DNA of 64,000 bases from Hymenobacter sp. CRA2 (GCF_002007105.1 NZ_MVBC01000012.1:62001-126000), one strand, 5' to 3'; positions 44,285 to 53,539 are shown, numbered from the stretch's first letter. Made by a program: numbers and translations. The notes: a model not told the origin generated them from the sequence alone.

Positions 44285-44327
44285 ACCGAGTCGTGCTTTG
44301 TCCTTGTAAATACAGCAGAGCGCGCTG

Positions 44328-44900
44328 CTACTTGGCTTTCACGAACACCATTGCGTTGCCATCCATGCAGTAGCGCAGGCCAGTGGGTTTGGGGCCGTCG
44401 TCGAATACGTGGCCGAGGTGGCCGCCGCACTGGGCACACACGATTTCGTCGCGGCTCATGCCCAGCGAGTTGTCGCCGGTGACCTTCACGCTCTGGTTTG
44501 TAGCCGGCGCCCAGAAGCTTGGCCAGCCCGTACCCGATTCAAACTTTTCGGAGCTGTAGAACAACAGGTTGTGGTCGGCGGCGCAGTAGTAGCTGCCCTT
44601 TGCGTGGTTGTCGTGGTTCTTGCCGGTGAAGGGGCGCTCAGTGCCCTGCTGGCGCAGAATGTAGTACTGGTCGGGCGTGAGCTGCTTGCGCCATTCCGCG
44701 TCGGTTTTACGCACCGGAAATTCGTCGGGCTTGCCGGTCACGGGCTGGGCTTTGGGATAATCCTTGGTGGCGGCCGTCTGACCAGTCACTTTGGCGTTGG
44801 GCGGGTTGGGGCCGGCAGGCGCGGCGGCTTTATGGTCCTGCGAGCAGGCGGGCAAAGTTGCCAGGCACAGCAGGCTCAACAGCACAGAAGGAAGACGCAT
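44328..44900 (-). CDS. msrB: Peptide-methionine (R)-S-oxide reductase, exported lipoprotein
   Basis: This 190-residue enzyme reduces methionine-R-sulfoxide. A lipoprotein signal (LCLATLPAC, Cys19) places it outside the cytoplasm. The MsrB core runs from about residue 66: WRKQLTPDQYYILRQQGTE, GTGWPSFW, GHLGHVFDDGPKPTGLRYC with catalytic Cys178. Of the two zinc CxxC pairs, the second is intact (CAQC, 155-158) but the first reads CAAD (106-109), so normal zinc binding is doubtful. The ATG at 44900 starts the signal peptide. Electrons would have to come from an extracytoplasmic thioredoxin-like partner, not seen here. Confidence 0.93.
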   Translation of the reverse strand: MRLPSVLLSLLCLATLPACSQDHKAAAPAGPNPPNAKVTGQTAATKDYPKAQPVTGKPDEFPVRKTDAEWRKQLTPDQYYILRQQGTERPFTGKNHDNHAKGSYYCAADHNLLFYSSEKFESGTGWPSFWAPATNQSVKVTGDNSLGMSRDEIVCAQCGGHLGHVFDDGPKPTGLRYCMDGNAMVFVKAK

Positions 44901-45059
44901 GGAGTAGGCAATAAGGAGGGTAACGTGCTGCCACACAGATGTGAGTCAGCAGCAGAACGTATGCCCCGCGGGTTTTGTTCAGCCTACCTACGCAGCCCGC
45001 CTATCGGTTGGATTGGGTTGAAACATTAAGGGTAACAAGCATTTGCGCGAAATATTCCG

Positions 45060-45067
45060 TACCTTTG
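45060..45067 (+). promoter_or_regulatory. -7 element (TACCTTTG) for typA
   Basis: TACCTTTG ends 19 bases before the typA ATG at 45087. A TTTG lies 14 bases upstream, short of the usual spacing. Confidence 0.6.
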
Positions 45068-45086
45068 CACCCGCAAAACCGCTCTC

Positions 45087-46895
45087 ATGCAGAACATTCG
45101 CAACATCGCCATTATTGCTCACGTTGACCACGGCAAAACGACGCTCGTGGACAAGATCATCCACGCCTCGAAGCTGTTTGCTGACCACCAGCACTTCGAC
45201 GACCTGATCCTGGACAACAACGACCTGGAGCGGGAACGTGGCATTACCATCGTCTCCAAGAACGTATCCGTTCGCTACAAAGACGTTAAAATCAACATCA
45301 TCGACACCCCGGGTCACGCCGACTTCGGCGGCGAGGTGGAGCGCGTACTGAAGATGGCCGACGGCGTGCTGCTGCTCGTCGACGCCTTCGAAGGCGCCAT
45401 GCCCCAGACCCGCTTCGTGCTCGGCAAAGCCATCGACCTGGGCCTGAAGCCCATCGTGGTAGTCAACAAGGTGGACAAGGAAAACTGCCGTCCCGACGAG
45501 GTGCACGAGCAGGTGTTTGACCTGATGTTCAACCTCGGCGCCACCGAAGACCAGCTGGACTTCGTGACGCTGTACGGCTCGTCGAAGCAGGGCTGGATGA
45601 GCACCGACTGGAAGCAGAAGACCGAGGACATCACCCCGCTGCTCGATGCCGTTATTGCCTCCATCCCGCCGGCGCCCTACTTGGAAGGTACCCCGCAGAT
45701 GCAGGTAACCTCGCTGGACTACTCGGCTTTCGTGGGCCGTATTGCTATCGGGCGTGTGCACCGCGGCACCCTGAAGGAAGGCTCCAACATGAGCCTGATG
45801 AAGGCCGACGGCACCGTCAAGAAGGTTAAGATCAAAGAACTGCAGGTATTCGAAGGCCTGGGCAAAGTGAAGGTTTCGGAGGTTTCGGCCGGCGAAATCT
45901 GCGCCGTGACCGGCATCGAAGGCTTCGACATCGGCGACACCATTGCCGACGCCGACAACCCGGAGGCGCTGACCCGCATCAGCATCGACGAGCCGACGAT
46001 GAACATGCTGTTCACCATCAACAACTCGCCGTTCTTCGGCAAGGAAGGCAAGTTCGTGACCTCGCGTCACCTGCGTGACCGTCTGTACAAGGAGACCGAG
46101 AAGAACCTCGCTCTGCGCGTGCAGGAAACCGACCGCGAAGACACCTTCCTGGTGTACGGCCGGGGCATTCTGCACTTGTCGGTACTGATCGAGACCATGC
46201 GTCGCGAAGGCTACGAGCTGCAGGTAGGTCAGCCGCAGGTACTCTACAAGGAGGACGACAACGGCAACCGCCTGGAGCCCATCGAACACCTGGTGGTGGA
46301 CGTACCGGAGGAAACCGCTGGCAAGGTTATCGAGCTGGTGACCATGCGCAAGGGCGAGCTGACCATCATGGAGCCCAAGGGCGACCTGCAGCACCTGGAG
46401 TTCAACATTCCGTCGCGCGGCCTGATCGGCCTGCGCAACAACGTGCTGACCGCCACCGCCGGTGAGGCCATCATGAACCACCGCTTCCAGAGCTACGAGC
46501 CCTTCAAAGGCACCATCCCCGGCCGCATCAGCGGTTCGCTCATTTCGATGGAAAGCGGCCCCGGCACGGCTTACACCATCGACAAGATGCAGGACCGCGG
46601 CGAGTTCTTCGTGGACCCGGGCGAAGAGGTGTACGGCGGCCAGGTTATCGGCGAGCACACTCGCCCGAACGACCTGACCATCAACATCCAGAAAGGTAAG
46701 AAGCTCACGAACATGCGCGCCTCGGGCTCGGATGAAAACGTGAAGATTCAGCCTAAGCGCCAGTTTTCGCTGGAGGACGCCATGGAATACATCCAGAAGG
46801 ATGAGTACCTGGAGGTGACGCCGAAGTCCATCCGCATGCGCAAGATCCTGCTCGACGAAAACGAGCGTCTGCGCTCGGCTAAGAAAGAAGACTAA
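45087..46895 (+). CDS. typA: Ribosome-associated GTPase TypA/BipA
   Basis: This 602-residue translational GTPase helps 50S assembly and stress or cold adaptation. The G domain has AHVDHGKTTLVDKI (G1), ERGITIVSKN (G2), DTPGHADFGGEVERVL (G3), VVNKVDKE (G4) and a G5 region near LYGSSKQGW. EF-G-like domains II, III and V and the TypA-specific C-terminal domain (NVLTATAGEAIMNHRFQSYE, NLTINIQKGKK-like segment) follow. Length is standard. It is a single gene with promoter and terminator. Confidence 0.97.
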   Translation: MQNIRNIAIIAHVDHGKTTLVDKIIHASKLFADHQHFDDLILDNNDLERERGITIVSKNVSVRYKDVKINIIDTPGHADFGGEVERVLKMADGVLLLVDAFEGAMPQTRFVLGKAIDLGLKPIVVVNKVDKENCRPDEVHEQVFDLMFNLGATEDQLDFVTLYGSSKQGWMSTDWKQKTEDITPLLDAVIASIPPAPYLEGTPQMQVTSLDYSAFVGRIAIGRVHRGTLKEGSNMSLMKADGTVKKVKIKELQVFEGLGKVKVSEVSAGEICAVTGIEGFDIGDTIADADNPEALTRISIDEPTMNMLFTINNSPFFGKEGKFVTSRHLRDRLYKETEKNLALRVQETDREDTFLVYGRGILHLSVLIETMRREGYELQVGQPQVLYKEDDNGNRLEPIEHLVVDVPEETAGKVIELVTMRKGELTIMEPKGDLQHLEFNIPSRGLIGLRNNVLTATAGEAIMNHRFQSYEPFKGTIPGRISGSLISMESGPGTAYTIDKMQDRGEFFVDPGEEVYGGQVIGEHTRPNDLTINIQKGKKLTNMRASGSDENVKIQPKRQFSLEDAMEYIQKDEYLEVTPKSIRMRKILLDENERLRSAKKED

Positions 46896-46935
46896 TTCGC
46901 GGCTGCCGGTTGGCAGTTCCGGATTATCGGTAAAT

Positions 46936-46966
46936 GAAAAGGCGCGGCTTCGGTCGCGCCTTTTTT
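46936..46966 (+). terminator. Intrinsic terminator after typA
   Basis: AAAAGGCGCG-GCTTCGGT-CGCGCCTTTTTT, a short strong stem with a UUCG-type loop. The same core is found at 48375-48400. Confidence 0.9.
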
Positions 46967-47065
46967 GTTGGGTGGGTCGCCGGCGAAATCCTTCTGTTGT
47001 ACGGCCCAATTAGTATTTACACCTGCTAATATTGTACGCCCCTTTCCCTTATCCTACCGCCTAGC

Positions 47066-48352
47066 ATGAAACAACGTTTACTCTTCCTCTTGCCACTTGC
47101 CGCCTGCCTGAGCACGGGCTACCGGGCACAGGCCCAAGGCGTGGGCATCGGCACGACCAGCCCAGACGGAGCCGCCGCCCTCGACGTGAAATCAACGAAC
47201 CGCGGCTTTTTGCCGCCGCGGATGACGCAAAGCCTGCGCGCACAGATTCCCGTCACGAACCAGAGCGCCGGGCTGCTCGTGTACCAGACCGACGGCACGC
47301 CGGGTTATTACTATTACACCGGCACCGACTGGCTTCCGCTCGGCGCCCAGGGCCCTACCGGCCCCCAAGGGGCTCAGGGTCCGGCTGGACCTTCGGGGCC
47401 GCAAGGGCCGCAGGGCCCGGCCGGCGCGCTGGCGCACTACGGCGACGGCTCGGGCGGCACGTTGAACGTGGGCGTGGGCAGCACGCTGGACCTGACAACG
47501 CCGGCCGGCTACAATTCTTTGGCGGGCCGGCAGCATCTGCAATTCACCAACCTCACCATCTCCGGCACCCTCATCGTGCCGAGCGGCACTGCCATTCATG
47601 CCACGGGCACCGTGACTATCAGCGGCATCATTACCGTAGCTGCGGGTGCTCAGGATAACGGCAACGGGCCGGCTAACCCGGGCATCTCGCTGGCGGCTCC
47701 GGGAGTACTGGCGGGCGGCGTGGGCATCGGGCAGCTGGCGGCGGCCAGCTTTACGCGGGCAGTACCCGCTGCGGGCGGCGCCGGCGAGCGGAGCAGCAGT
47801 GTTTCGTCGGGCGGGGAAGGTGGCGGTTCGATCCTGATTGTGGCCGGGGGCAACGTAAACATCACGGCGGGCGGCGGTATCAACGCCAATGGCAGCAACG
47901 GCGTCAACCCATCGGGCACTACCGATATAGCGGGTGGCGGCGGAGGCGCCGGGGGCATCATCGTCGTTGTCGCCAAAGGCTCGCTCACGGTGTCGGGTGC
48001 ACTGCGCGCCAACGGCGGCCAGGGTGCCAACGGCCTCAACGGCAACGGCGGCGCCGCCGGGGCGGGGGCCGGCGGAGGAGGCGGCGGTGGGATCATCCAC
48101 CTCATCTCGACCTCAACCCCTATCGTCACCGGCCTTACCCAAGCCAATGGGGGCGCGGCCGGCACCGACGCTCTGGTGGCGAATGGTGCCGCCTCTAGCA
48201 ACCAAAACGGCATGGGTGGCGGGGCTTGCGGCGGCAACGGTGGCAACGGTGGTGGCAACCTCCCCGGCTTGACGCCCACCGCCGCATCGGGCGGCAGCGT
48301 AGGCTACGTTCTTACGTCGGTAGTGCCCGCACCCGAAAACTTGATCCACTAG
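47066..48352 (+). CDS. Secreted collagen-like, glycine-rich repeat protein
   Basis: This 428-residue protein has a signal peptide (to about residue 24, AQAQ). A Bacteroidota surface-protein opening follows (VGIGTTSPDGAAALDVKS, then NRGFLPPRMT). Residues 94-124 are about ten Gly-X-Y triplets (GPTGPQGAQGPAGPSGPQGP...), a collagen-like segment. From about 125 a Gly/Asn/Ala-rich region with strand patterns (NLTISGTLIVPSG, TVTISGIITVAAG, GSLTVSGALRANGG) suggests a beta-helix. No T9SS C-terminal domain is recognised. Role is unknown; surface adhesion or matrix is an inference. Confidence 0.75.
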   Translation: MKQRLLFLLPLAACLSTGYRAQAQGVGIGTTSPDGAAALDVKSTNRGFLPPRMTQSLRAQIPVTNQSAGLLVYQTDGTPGYYYYTGTDWLPLGAQGPTGPQGAQGPAGPSGPQGPQGPAGALAHYGDGSGGTLNVGVGSTLDLTTPAGYNSLAGRQHLQFTNLTISGTLIVPSGTAIHATGTVTISGIITVAAGAQDNGNGPANPGISLAAPGVLAGGVGIGQLAAASFTRAVPAAGGAGERSSSVSSGGEGGGSILIVAGGNVNITAGGGINANGSNGVNPSGTTDIAGGGGGAGGIIVVVAKGSLTVSGALRANGGQGANGLNGNGGAAGAGAGGGGGGGIIHLISTSTPIVTGLTQANGGAAGTDALVANGAASSNQNGMGGGACGGNGGNGGGNLPGLTPTAASGGSVGYVLTSVVPAPENLIH

Positions 48353-48374
48353 GCCTTGCAGGCGGCAGGTGAGC

Positions 48375-48400
48375 AAGGCGCGGCTTCGGTCGCGCTTTTT
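48375..48400 (+). terminator. Intrinsic terminator after the collagen-like gene
   Basis: AAGGCGCG-GCTTCGGT-CGCGCTTTTT, nearly the same sequence as the typA terminator 1.4 kb upstream. Confidence 0.85.
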
Positions 48401-48477
48401 CATTGGCGGCAGGAACCCTAGTCCGGCTCTGGTTGCCCTACCCGAGCTACCGCGTTAGCAGAACCGAGGACTTGGGT

Positions 48478-49440
48478 TCAACCGCCAAAGCCTGTCACAC
48501 CCAATTGTCGGCGCAGGGTGCTGTCGGCGGGCGTGTGGCGCTGCCAGTAATCGGAACGGAGGGTGCGGGTGCGCACGGCGCGGGTGGTCAACACTTCGGA
48601 GCTGCCCATGGTCTGGTCACCGAGCTGCATCTGGCTGTCGTAGCTGTCTTCCCAGCCTGCAATGAGGCGAGGGAAGGCCGTTTCGAACACGATGGTCAAG
48701 GTGCGGTTGCCGGTGGCGTAGCGCACGGTATAGGCCTGCAGCGGCGCGCCGGGCTGGCTGGGCTGAAATTCCCGGCCGGCATAGGGCGTCAGCGAGGCGG
48801 TGGCCTCTTCGGGCCGTAGCGGGCGGTGGCGCAGGCGGCTGGCCACGGTACCCGGAATCAGGCGGATCTGGCCAGTGGGCAGGCTGCTGGGCCCCAGGCG
48901 CAGGCGCGTCCACAGCTCGTCTTCGAGCAGGGCATCGGCGGGCAGGTCCTGCTCCTGGTCGGCTTCCTGCTGAAAGTAGGAGCGGCTTTCGAGGTGATAC
49001 TGGCGGCCGCGCAGGTTGAGCTGGCTGAACGTCTGTCCGCACCAATCCTGCACCGTGGTCACTACTTTCAGGGTGCGCGGCTCGGCCACGGGCGTAAACA
49101 CGGAGGTATTGAGGGAGTAGTCGTAGAGGCCCGTGGCAAAGCGCCGCAGCTGGTTCATCTTCAGCACCGAAAGCGACTTTTCCGGGGTTTTGCCGCCCTC
49201 AAACTTTACTTGCTGCCGGGGCAGGAAATCCTCCGTCACGAAGACCAGCACCGCCTCGCCGGGGTGCAGCGCTCCGTAGCGGCTCTGCGTGAGCTGGTAG
49301 CGACTCAGCTCGGCCTGCCCGGCGTACCAGTAGCGCTGAAACTCGGGCGTGACGGGCGGCAGCGCCGGTCCTTGCGGGGCGGAAGACGGCGACGAGCAGG
49401 CCAGCAAAGAGGCCAGAACCGCAATGGACAAACGCAGCAT
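48478..49440 (-). CDS. Uncharacterised lipoprotein with WYAGQAELSRYQL-type domain
   Basis: This 320-residue protein has a lipoprotein signal (IAVLASLLAC, Cys15). The mature part begins near RYWYAGQAELSRYQLTQSRYG and HPGEAVLVFVTEDF, a pattern I recall from a Bacteroidota-wide lipoprotein group sometimes mislabelled as septum inhibitor Maf. It has no relation to true Maf pyrophosphatases that I can see. Strand-rich segments follow (LKVVTTVQDWCGQ, RQYHLESRSYFQQ). It may share an operon with acylphosphatase upstream. Function is unknown. Confidence 0.7.
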   Translation of the reverse strand: MLRLSIAVLASLLACSSPSSAPQGPALPPVTPEFQRYWYAGQAELSRYQLTQSRYGALHPGEAVLVFVTEDFLPRQQVKFEGGKTPEKSLSVLKMNQLRRFATGLYDYSLNTSVFTPVAEPRTLKVVTTVQDWCGQTFSQLNLRGRQYHLESRSYFQQEADQEQDLPADALLEDELWTRLRLGPSSLPTGQIRLIPGTVASRLRHRPLRPEEATASLTPYAGREFQPSQPGAPLQAYTVRYATGNRTLTIVFETAFPRLIAGWEDSYDSQMQLGDQTMGSSEVLTTRAVRTRTLRSDYWQRHTPADSTLRRQLGVTGFGG

Positions 49441-49512
49441 ACAAGCAGGATAATCAGCGTCGAACAATCAAGAAACCGGGCCAACTACGTGCTTTGGCGC
49501 GGTGGGCCTCAC

Positions 49513-49785
49513 TCAGCGGCGCACCTCAAAGCCCGCGTAGCCCTGCACCGCGCCGGGCTGCACCTCTACTTTATCCACGCGGGCCAGCGGCGGGCCGTGC
49601 CGGCACCACTGCTCCAGCGTCGCCAGGGCGTCGGCTGGGCCCTCAGCTTCGATGGTGACGGTATCGTCGGGGTTGTTGCAGGTGTAGCCGTGCAGGCCGA
49701 GGCGGTCGGCTTCCTGCTTGGCAGACTGGCGAAAAAACACGCCCTGCACGCGGCCGTGGATGCGGAGTATACGGTGTTCGGTCAT
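49513..49785 (-). CDS. acyP: Acylphosphatase
   Basis: This 90-residue alpha/beta sandwich protein hydrolyses acyl phosphates. The phosphate loop HGRVQGVFFRQSA carries the catalytic Arg19; the partner Asn lies in GYTCNNPDDTV (N37 or N38), where most homologues have VRN. The end GYAGFEVRR matches the family. It is followed on the same strand by the Maf-mislabelled lipoprotein and preceded closely by an uncharacterised exported protein. Confidence 0.92.
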   Translation of the reverse strand: MTEHRILRIHGRVQGVFFRQSAKQEADRLGLHGYTCNNPDDTVTIEAEGPADALATLEQWCRHGPPLARVDKVEVQPGAVQGYAGFEVRR

Positions 49786-49800
49786 GGTAAGGAGGAGGGT

Positions 49801-50679
49801 TTACGGCCGACCCAACAGCTCCCAGCGGCCATCGGTTTGGACCCACTGCGTGAACTGCAACAGCTCGTTGACCTGCTGGTTGACACCTTCCAGTTTCAGC
49901 CGGCGCATGGTGCGTCGGTCGAGGTCGTACTGGTCGATAACGAGCCGGGGCTGGGGGGCGGTTTGGACGAGGCTGGGGAATCCGCCGGCGCCGGTTTTGA
50001 CGGGTACGACATTGGGCCGGTACACGCGGGCCAATACGCGCAAATCGGGCGAAACGGTGTAGGCTACGTGGGCGGTCCAGGGCAAGCCGTACAGCTCCGC
50101 GGGCTCCGGCAGGCGCACCGGCTCGCTGCGCAGCGTACGCTCGTTAAAGAGCCAGCCGGAAGTATGGGTTTCGGGCATGTAGGATACCGGGCCGCCGTTG
50201 AGCGGCTGCAGCACCAGGCGGCGGTGCACGGGCAGCTCGTTGACGGCGCCGATGCGGATAAACTCGGGGCCGGTAGCCGAAAGGCGCAGCAGGTACGCCA
50301 CTCGCTCCTGGCTGCAAAACGTGTTGAGCAGCCAGCGCGGCGCAGCGCCACTTTGGCGCCAGGCATTTTCGATGAAAGGTCGCCGCCACTGGCCCGAGCC
50401 CGGCTGGGCCGATAGTTCGCAGCTGTCGAAGGGCATGATCGGCTGGCCGCGGTAGCGCAGCTCCACACCGGTGGTATCCCGGCTCAGCGTAAACACCCAG
50501 AAAAGATGGTCGCGCCGGATGTTGTAGCGCACTTCCAGGGGCTTGGTGCGCCGGGCCTGCCGCACCACCCGCACCGAGCCGCAGGCCCCCAGCACTTCTA
50601 TCACCACCAAGCCCAGCAGCAGCAGCGCGGGCCACAGGCGACGCATTTCGCGCAGAAATCGGGCGGGCAAGGGGCTCAT
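49801..50679 (-). CDS. Uncharacterised exported protein
   Basis: This 292-residue protein has a hydrophobic N-terminus (WPALLLLGLVVIEVLGAC) that fits a lipoprotein signal. A second ATG at 50646 gives a more usual n-region. The mature part is mixed strand and loop (LEVRYNIRRDHLFWVFTLSR, AYLLRLSATGPEFIRIGAVNELP). No known domain is recognised. It lies 15 bases upstream of acyP and is probably co-transcribed with it. Confidence 0.6.
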   Translation of the reverse strand: MSPLPARFLREMRRLWPALLLLGLVVIEVLGACGSVRVVRQARRTKPLEVRYNIRRDHLFWVFTLSRDTTGVELRYRGQPIMPFDSCELSAQPGSGQWRRPFIENAWRQSGAAPRWLLNTFCSQERVAYLLRLSATGPEFIRIGAVNELPVHRRLVLQPLNGGPVSYMPETHTSGWLFNERTLRSEPVRLPEPAELYGLPWTAHVAYTVSPDLRVLARVYRPNVVPVKTGAGGFPSLVQTAPQPRLVIDQYDLDRRTMRRLKLEGVNQQVNELLQFTQWVQTDGRWELLGRP

Positions 50680-50827
50680 CGGGCGGGGTTAGGAGCGGGC
50701 AAGGTAGCACTCCGCCCCGACCCATCATACCGGTTGCTTGCCGGCTCCGGCGCTACCTTGCGCCCGGCCCTTACGCCGGCCACCTCGTCGGCTGGTGCGT
50801 ATACGGGGCTCCAGTTGCCTTTTGCCT

Positions 50828-51961
50828 ATGCGCTACGCTCTCACCAACGGTACGTTCTACACCGGTTCCCACGTCCTGCCTCACCACGCGGTGCTCATCG
50901 GCGAGGGCCGCATCGAGGCGGTGCTGCCCGCCGCTGAGCTCCCCGACGACGTGCCGCGCCACGACGCGCGCGGCCTGCACGTAGCCCCGGGGCTGATGGA
51001 CTTGCAGGTGTACGGCGGCGGGGGCGTGCTTTTCTCCACCCAGCCCACGCCCGCCACGCTGGCGCGCATGGAAGAGACATTCCGCGCGCAGGGCACCACG
51101 CACTTCGTGGCCACCATGCCCACCAATGCGCCGGAGCTGATGCTGGGCGCGCTGCAGGCAGCACACGCGTACCGCACGGCCCAGCCCGGCACCGGCCTGC
51201 TCGGCGTGCACCAGGAAGGGCCGTTTATCAACCCCGCCAAGAAGGGCGCCCACCAGGCCGAGTTTATCCGCCCGGCCCGGCTGAGCGAAGTCGACGAGTG
51301 GCTGAGCGTGGCCCCGGGGCTGCTGCGCATCGTCACGCTGGCGCCGGAGGTGGTGCCACCGGCCGTGGTGGAGCGGCTGCGCGCGGCCGGGGTGGTGCTG
51401 TCGGCCGGGCACTCCAATGCCACCTACGAGGTGGCGCGGGCCGGTTTTGCGGGGGGCTTCACGGCGGCCACGCACCTGTTCAACGCCATGTCGCAGCTGG
51501 GCAGCCGGGAGCCGGGCCTGGTAGGTGCCGTGTACGACGACGAGCTGGCTCACGCCAGCATCATCGCCGACGGGCAGCACTGCGACTTCGCGGCCGTGCG
51601 CATCAGCCAGAAAATCCTCGGCGAGCGGCTGTTCCTCATTACCGATGCCGTGGCCGAAAACGCGGAGGGCGCCTACCGCTTCCGCCGCGCCGGCGACCGG
51701 TTCGTGGACGAGCAGGGCACGCTGGCCGGCTCGGCCCTGACGCTGCTGCAGGCCGTGCACAACTGCGTGCAGCACGTGGGCCTCCCTTTGGCCGAGGCCT
51801 TGCGCATGGCTACCCTGTACCCGGCCCGCGTGCTGGGCCTCGACGGGCAGTTGGGCCGCATCGCGCCGGGCTACGAGGCCTCGCTGTGCCTCTTCGACGA
51901 CACCTTTACGGCCCACGGGGTGGTTATCGGCGGCGAGCTGCGCTGGAACGAGCCGGCGTAG
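50828..51961 (+). CDS. nagA: N-acetylglucosamine-6-phosphate deacetylase
   Basis: This 377-residue amidohydrolase-fold enzyme deacetylates GlcNAc-6-phosphate in amino-sugar and cell-wall recycling. The metal ligands are Glu130 (VHQEGPFINP), His195 (SAGHSNATY) and His216 (AATHLFNAM); the catalytic Asp273 lies in FLITDAVAE. The start is the ATG at 50828 (MRYALTNGTFYTG); the longer frame is Pro/Arg-rich and unconserved. No nagB or transporter gene adjoins it. Confidence 0.95.
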   Translation: MRYALTNGTFYTGSHVLPHHAVLIGEGRIEAVLPAAELPDDVPRHDARGLHVAPGLMDLQVYGGGGVLFSTQPTPATLARMEETFRAQGTTHFVATMPTNAPELMLGALQAAHAYRTAQPGTGLLGVHQEGPFINPAKKGAHQAEFIRPARLSEVDEWLSVAPGLLRIVTLAPEVVPPAVVERLRAAGVVLSAGHSNATYEVARAGFAGGFTAATHLFNAMSQLGSREPGLVGAVYDDELAHASIIADGQHCDFAAVRISQKILGERLFLITDAVAENAEGAYRFRRAGDRFVDEQGTLAGSALTLLQAVHNCVQHVGLPLAEALRMATLYPARVLGLDGQLGRIAPGYEASLCLFDDTFTAHGVVIGGELRWNEPA

Positions 51962-52063
51962 GCGCCGCGGAGGCATGTCGGCCGCGCAGCCGGGCGCCAC
52001 ATGCTTATGCGGTTGAACGGTAGCGGCCGGCGCGGTTTCTTTGCCGCATCGTCCGCTACTGCC

Positions 52064-52732
52064 ATGCCCACTACCGCTGTCTACGCCCTCATGATTCTGC
52101 TGCCCATAGTGGCCACCGCCGTAGCCTTGCCGGCCGGTGGCTGGCTCCGGCGCATCTATGTCGTGGGGGCCCGCCTGCTGCTCGGAGCACTGATGCTCGG
52201 CGGCGGCCTCTACAAGCTTTCCGACAACCACATTCCGGGCCTGATGGGGCCACCGATGAACCACGCGTTTCTAGCCAAATACGGCCTGGAAATCTTCGCG
52301 CAGTTTATCGGCGTGGCGCAGCTGATCATCGGCCTGCTACTGCTCACGGGGCGCTTTGCCCTGCTGGGTGCGGTGCTGCTGGTGCCGATGTGGCTGAACA
52401 TCATTTTCCTCACCTGGTCGCAGCACTGGGTGGGCACACCCTTTCTGGTCACGGGCTTTCTGGTGCTCACCCTGGGCCTGCTCCTGCACGACTACCCGCG
52501 CCTGAAGTGGCTGCTCTACCCGCCCGCCGACCCGGTGGTGCTGCGCCATGCCCCCTTGCGCACCGGCCCAACCAGTACGGAGCTGTTATGGTGGCTGGGC
52601 ACCGGGGTGGTCATCGGCGGCAGCCTGCTTTACCCGCTTTCCTTCGCGCTCATGCTCGGCACCATGGCTGCCGGGCTGCTGCTGTTATTAGCAGCTGGGT
52701 GGCGTTTGTGGCGCCGGCGGTCGGCGGTGTAG
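52064..52732 (+). CDS. DoxX-like membrane protein
   Basis: This 222-residue protein has about six membrane segments. The second segment GARLLLGALMLGGGLYKLSD with the following KYGLEIFAQFIGVAQLIIGLLLL and FALLGAVLLVPMWLNIIFL matches DoxX/DoxD-type folds. The C-terminal pair of helices is preceded by a short cytoplasmic loop with YPPADPVVLRH. Start ATG at 52064. A TTTCTTTG sequence at 52037 may be a weak -7 element. Substrate or partner is unknown. Confidence 0.7.
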   Translation: MPTTAVYALMILLPIVATAVALPAGGWLRRIYVVGARLLLGALMLGGGLYKLSDNHIPGLMGPPMNHAFLAKYGLEIFAQFIGVAQLIIGLLLLTGRFALLGAVLLVPMWLNIIFLTWSQHWVGTPFLVTGFLVLTLGLLLHDYPRLKWLLYPPADPVVLRHAPLRTGPTSTELLWWLGTGVVIGGSLLYPLSFALMLGTMAAGLLLLLAAGWRLWRRRSAV

Positions 52733-52738
52733 TACTCG

Positions 52739-53539
52739 TTAGCCGCGCTGGCGTATCGCCTCGAAGGTGAGTATGGCCGTGGCCGTGCTCACGTTGAGCG
52801 AGTCGATGTAGCCGCGCATGGGGATGATGATGGTTTCGTCGCAGGCCTGCATCAGCTCGGGCGTGAGGCCGTCGGCTTCGGTGCCCATGACCAGCGCGGT
52901 GGGGCCGCGAAAATCGTAGTCGGTATAGGGCTTGGCTTTGGGAGTGAGGGCAGCGGCGTAGGTGCGGATGCCGTGCTGCCGGCACCACGCCAGCAATTCC
53001 TCGCGCGAGGTGGCTACCACCGGCACCGTAAACACGCAGCCGATGCTGCTGCGGATAGCGTTGGGGTTGTAGAGGTCGGTGCGCGGGTCGCACACGATAA
53101 CGGCATCGGCGCGGGCCGCATCGGCGGTGCGCAGCACGGCGCCCAGGTTGCCGGGCTTTTCCACGGCTTCCAGCACCAGCAGCAGCGGATTGGCGGGCAG
53201 CGCCAGGTCCTGCAGGCGGCGCTGCGGGGCGCGGGCCAGCGCCAGCACGCCGTCGGAGCCTTCGCGGTAGGCCACTTTCTCAAACACCGCCTTCGACACC
53301 TCAAACTGCTCCGTCTCGGGCGCCAGGGCCTGCTGCAGCTCCTGCCGCCCGGCGGCGGAAAGCAGCTCGGGGCACACGTACACGGTGGGCACGGCCACGC
53401 CGGCAGCGCGGGCAACGGTCAGCTCACGTAGGCCCTCAATGATGGTCAGGCCCTGCTGGCGGCGCTCGGCGGATTTTTGCTGCAGGCGCACCAAGGCCTT
53501 GATGCGCGGGTTCTGGGGGCTGCTGATGGGGTCGGGCAT
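52739..53539 (-). CDS. SpoU/TrmH-family RNA 2'-O-methyltransferase
   Basis: This 266-residue SPOUT enzyme has an N-terminal substrate-binding domain (ISSPQNPRIKALVRLQQKSA, GLTIIEGLRELTVA) and a knotted catalytic domain with the three motifs: EKPGNLGAVLRTADAA, TALVMGTEADGL and IIPMRGYIDSLNVSTATAI. The layout resembles the rRNA 2'-O-methyltransferases of the RlmB/TrmH group; the modified nucleotide cannot be told. It starts at the ATG at 53539, 45 bases after a TATCTTTG promoter. Confidence 0.93.
   Translation of the reverse strand: MPDPISSPQNPRIKALVRLQQKSAERRQQGLTIIEGLRELTVARAAGVAVPTVYVCPELLSAAGRQELQQALAPETEQFEVSKAVFEKVAYREGSDGVLALARAPQRRLQDLALPANPLLLVLEAVEKPGNLGAVLRTADAARADAVIVCDPRTDLYNPNAIRSSIGCVFTVPVVATSREELLAWCRQHGIRTYAAALTPKAKPYTDYDFRGPTALVMGTEADGLTPELMQACDETIIIPMRGYIDSLNVSTATAILTFEAIRQRG

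Noticed and set aside
48478-49440. Septum formation inhibitor Maf
   Set aside because: The label is a recalled database habit for this lipoprotein group; no Maf pyrophosphatase motif is visible.
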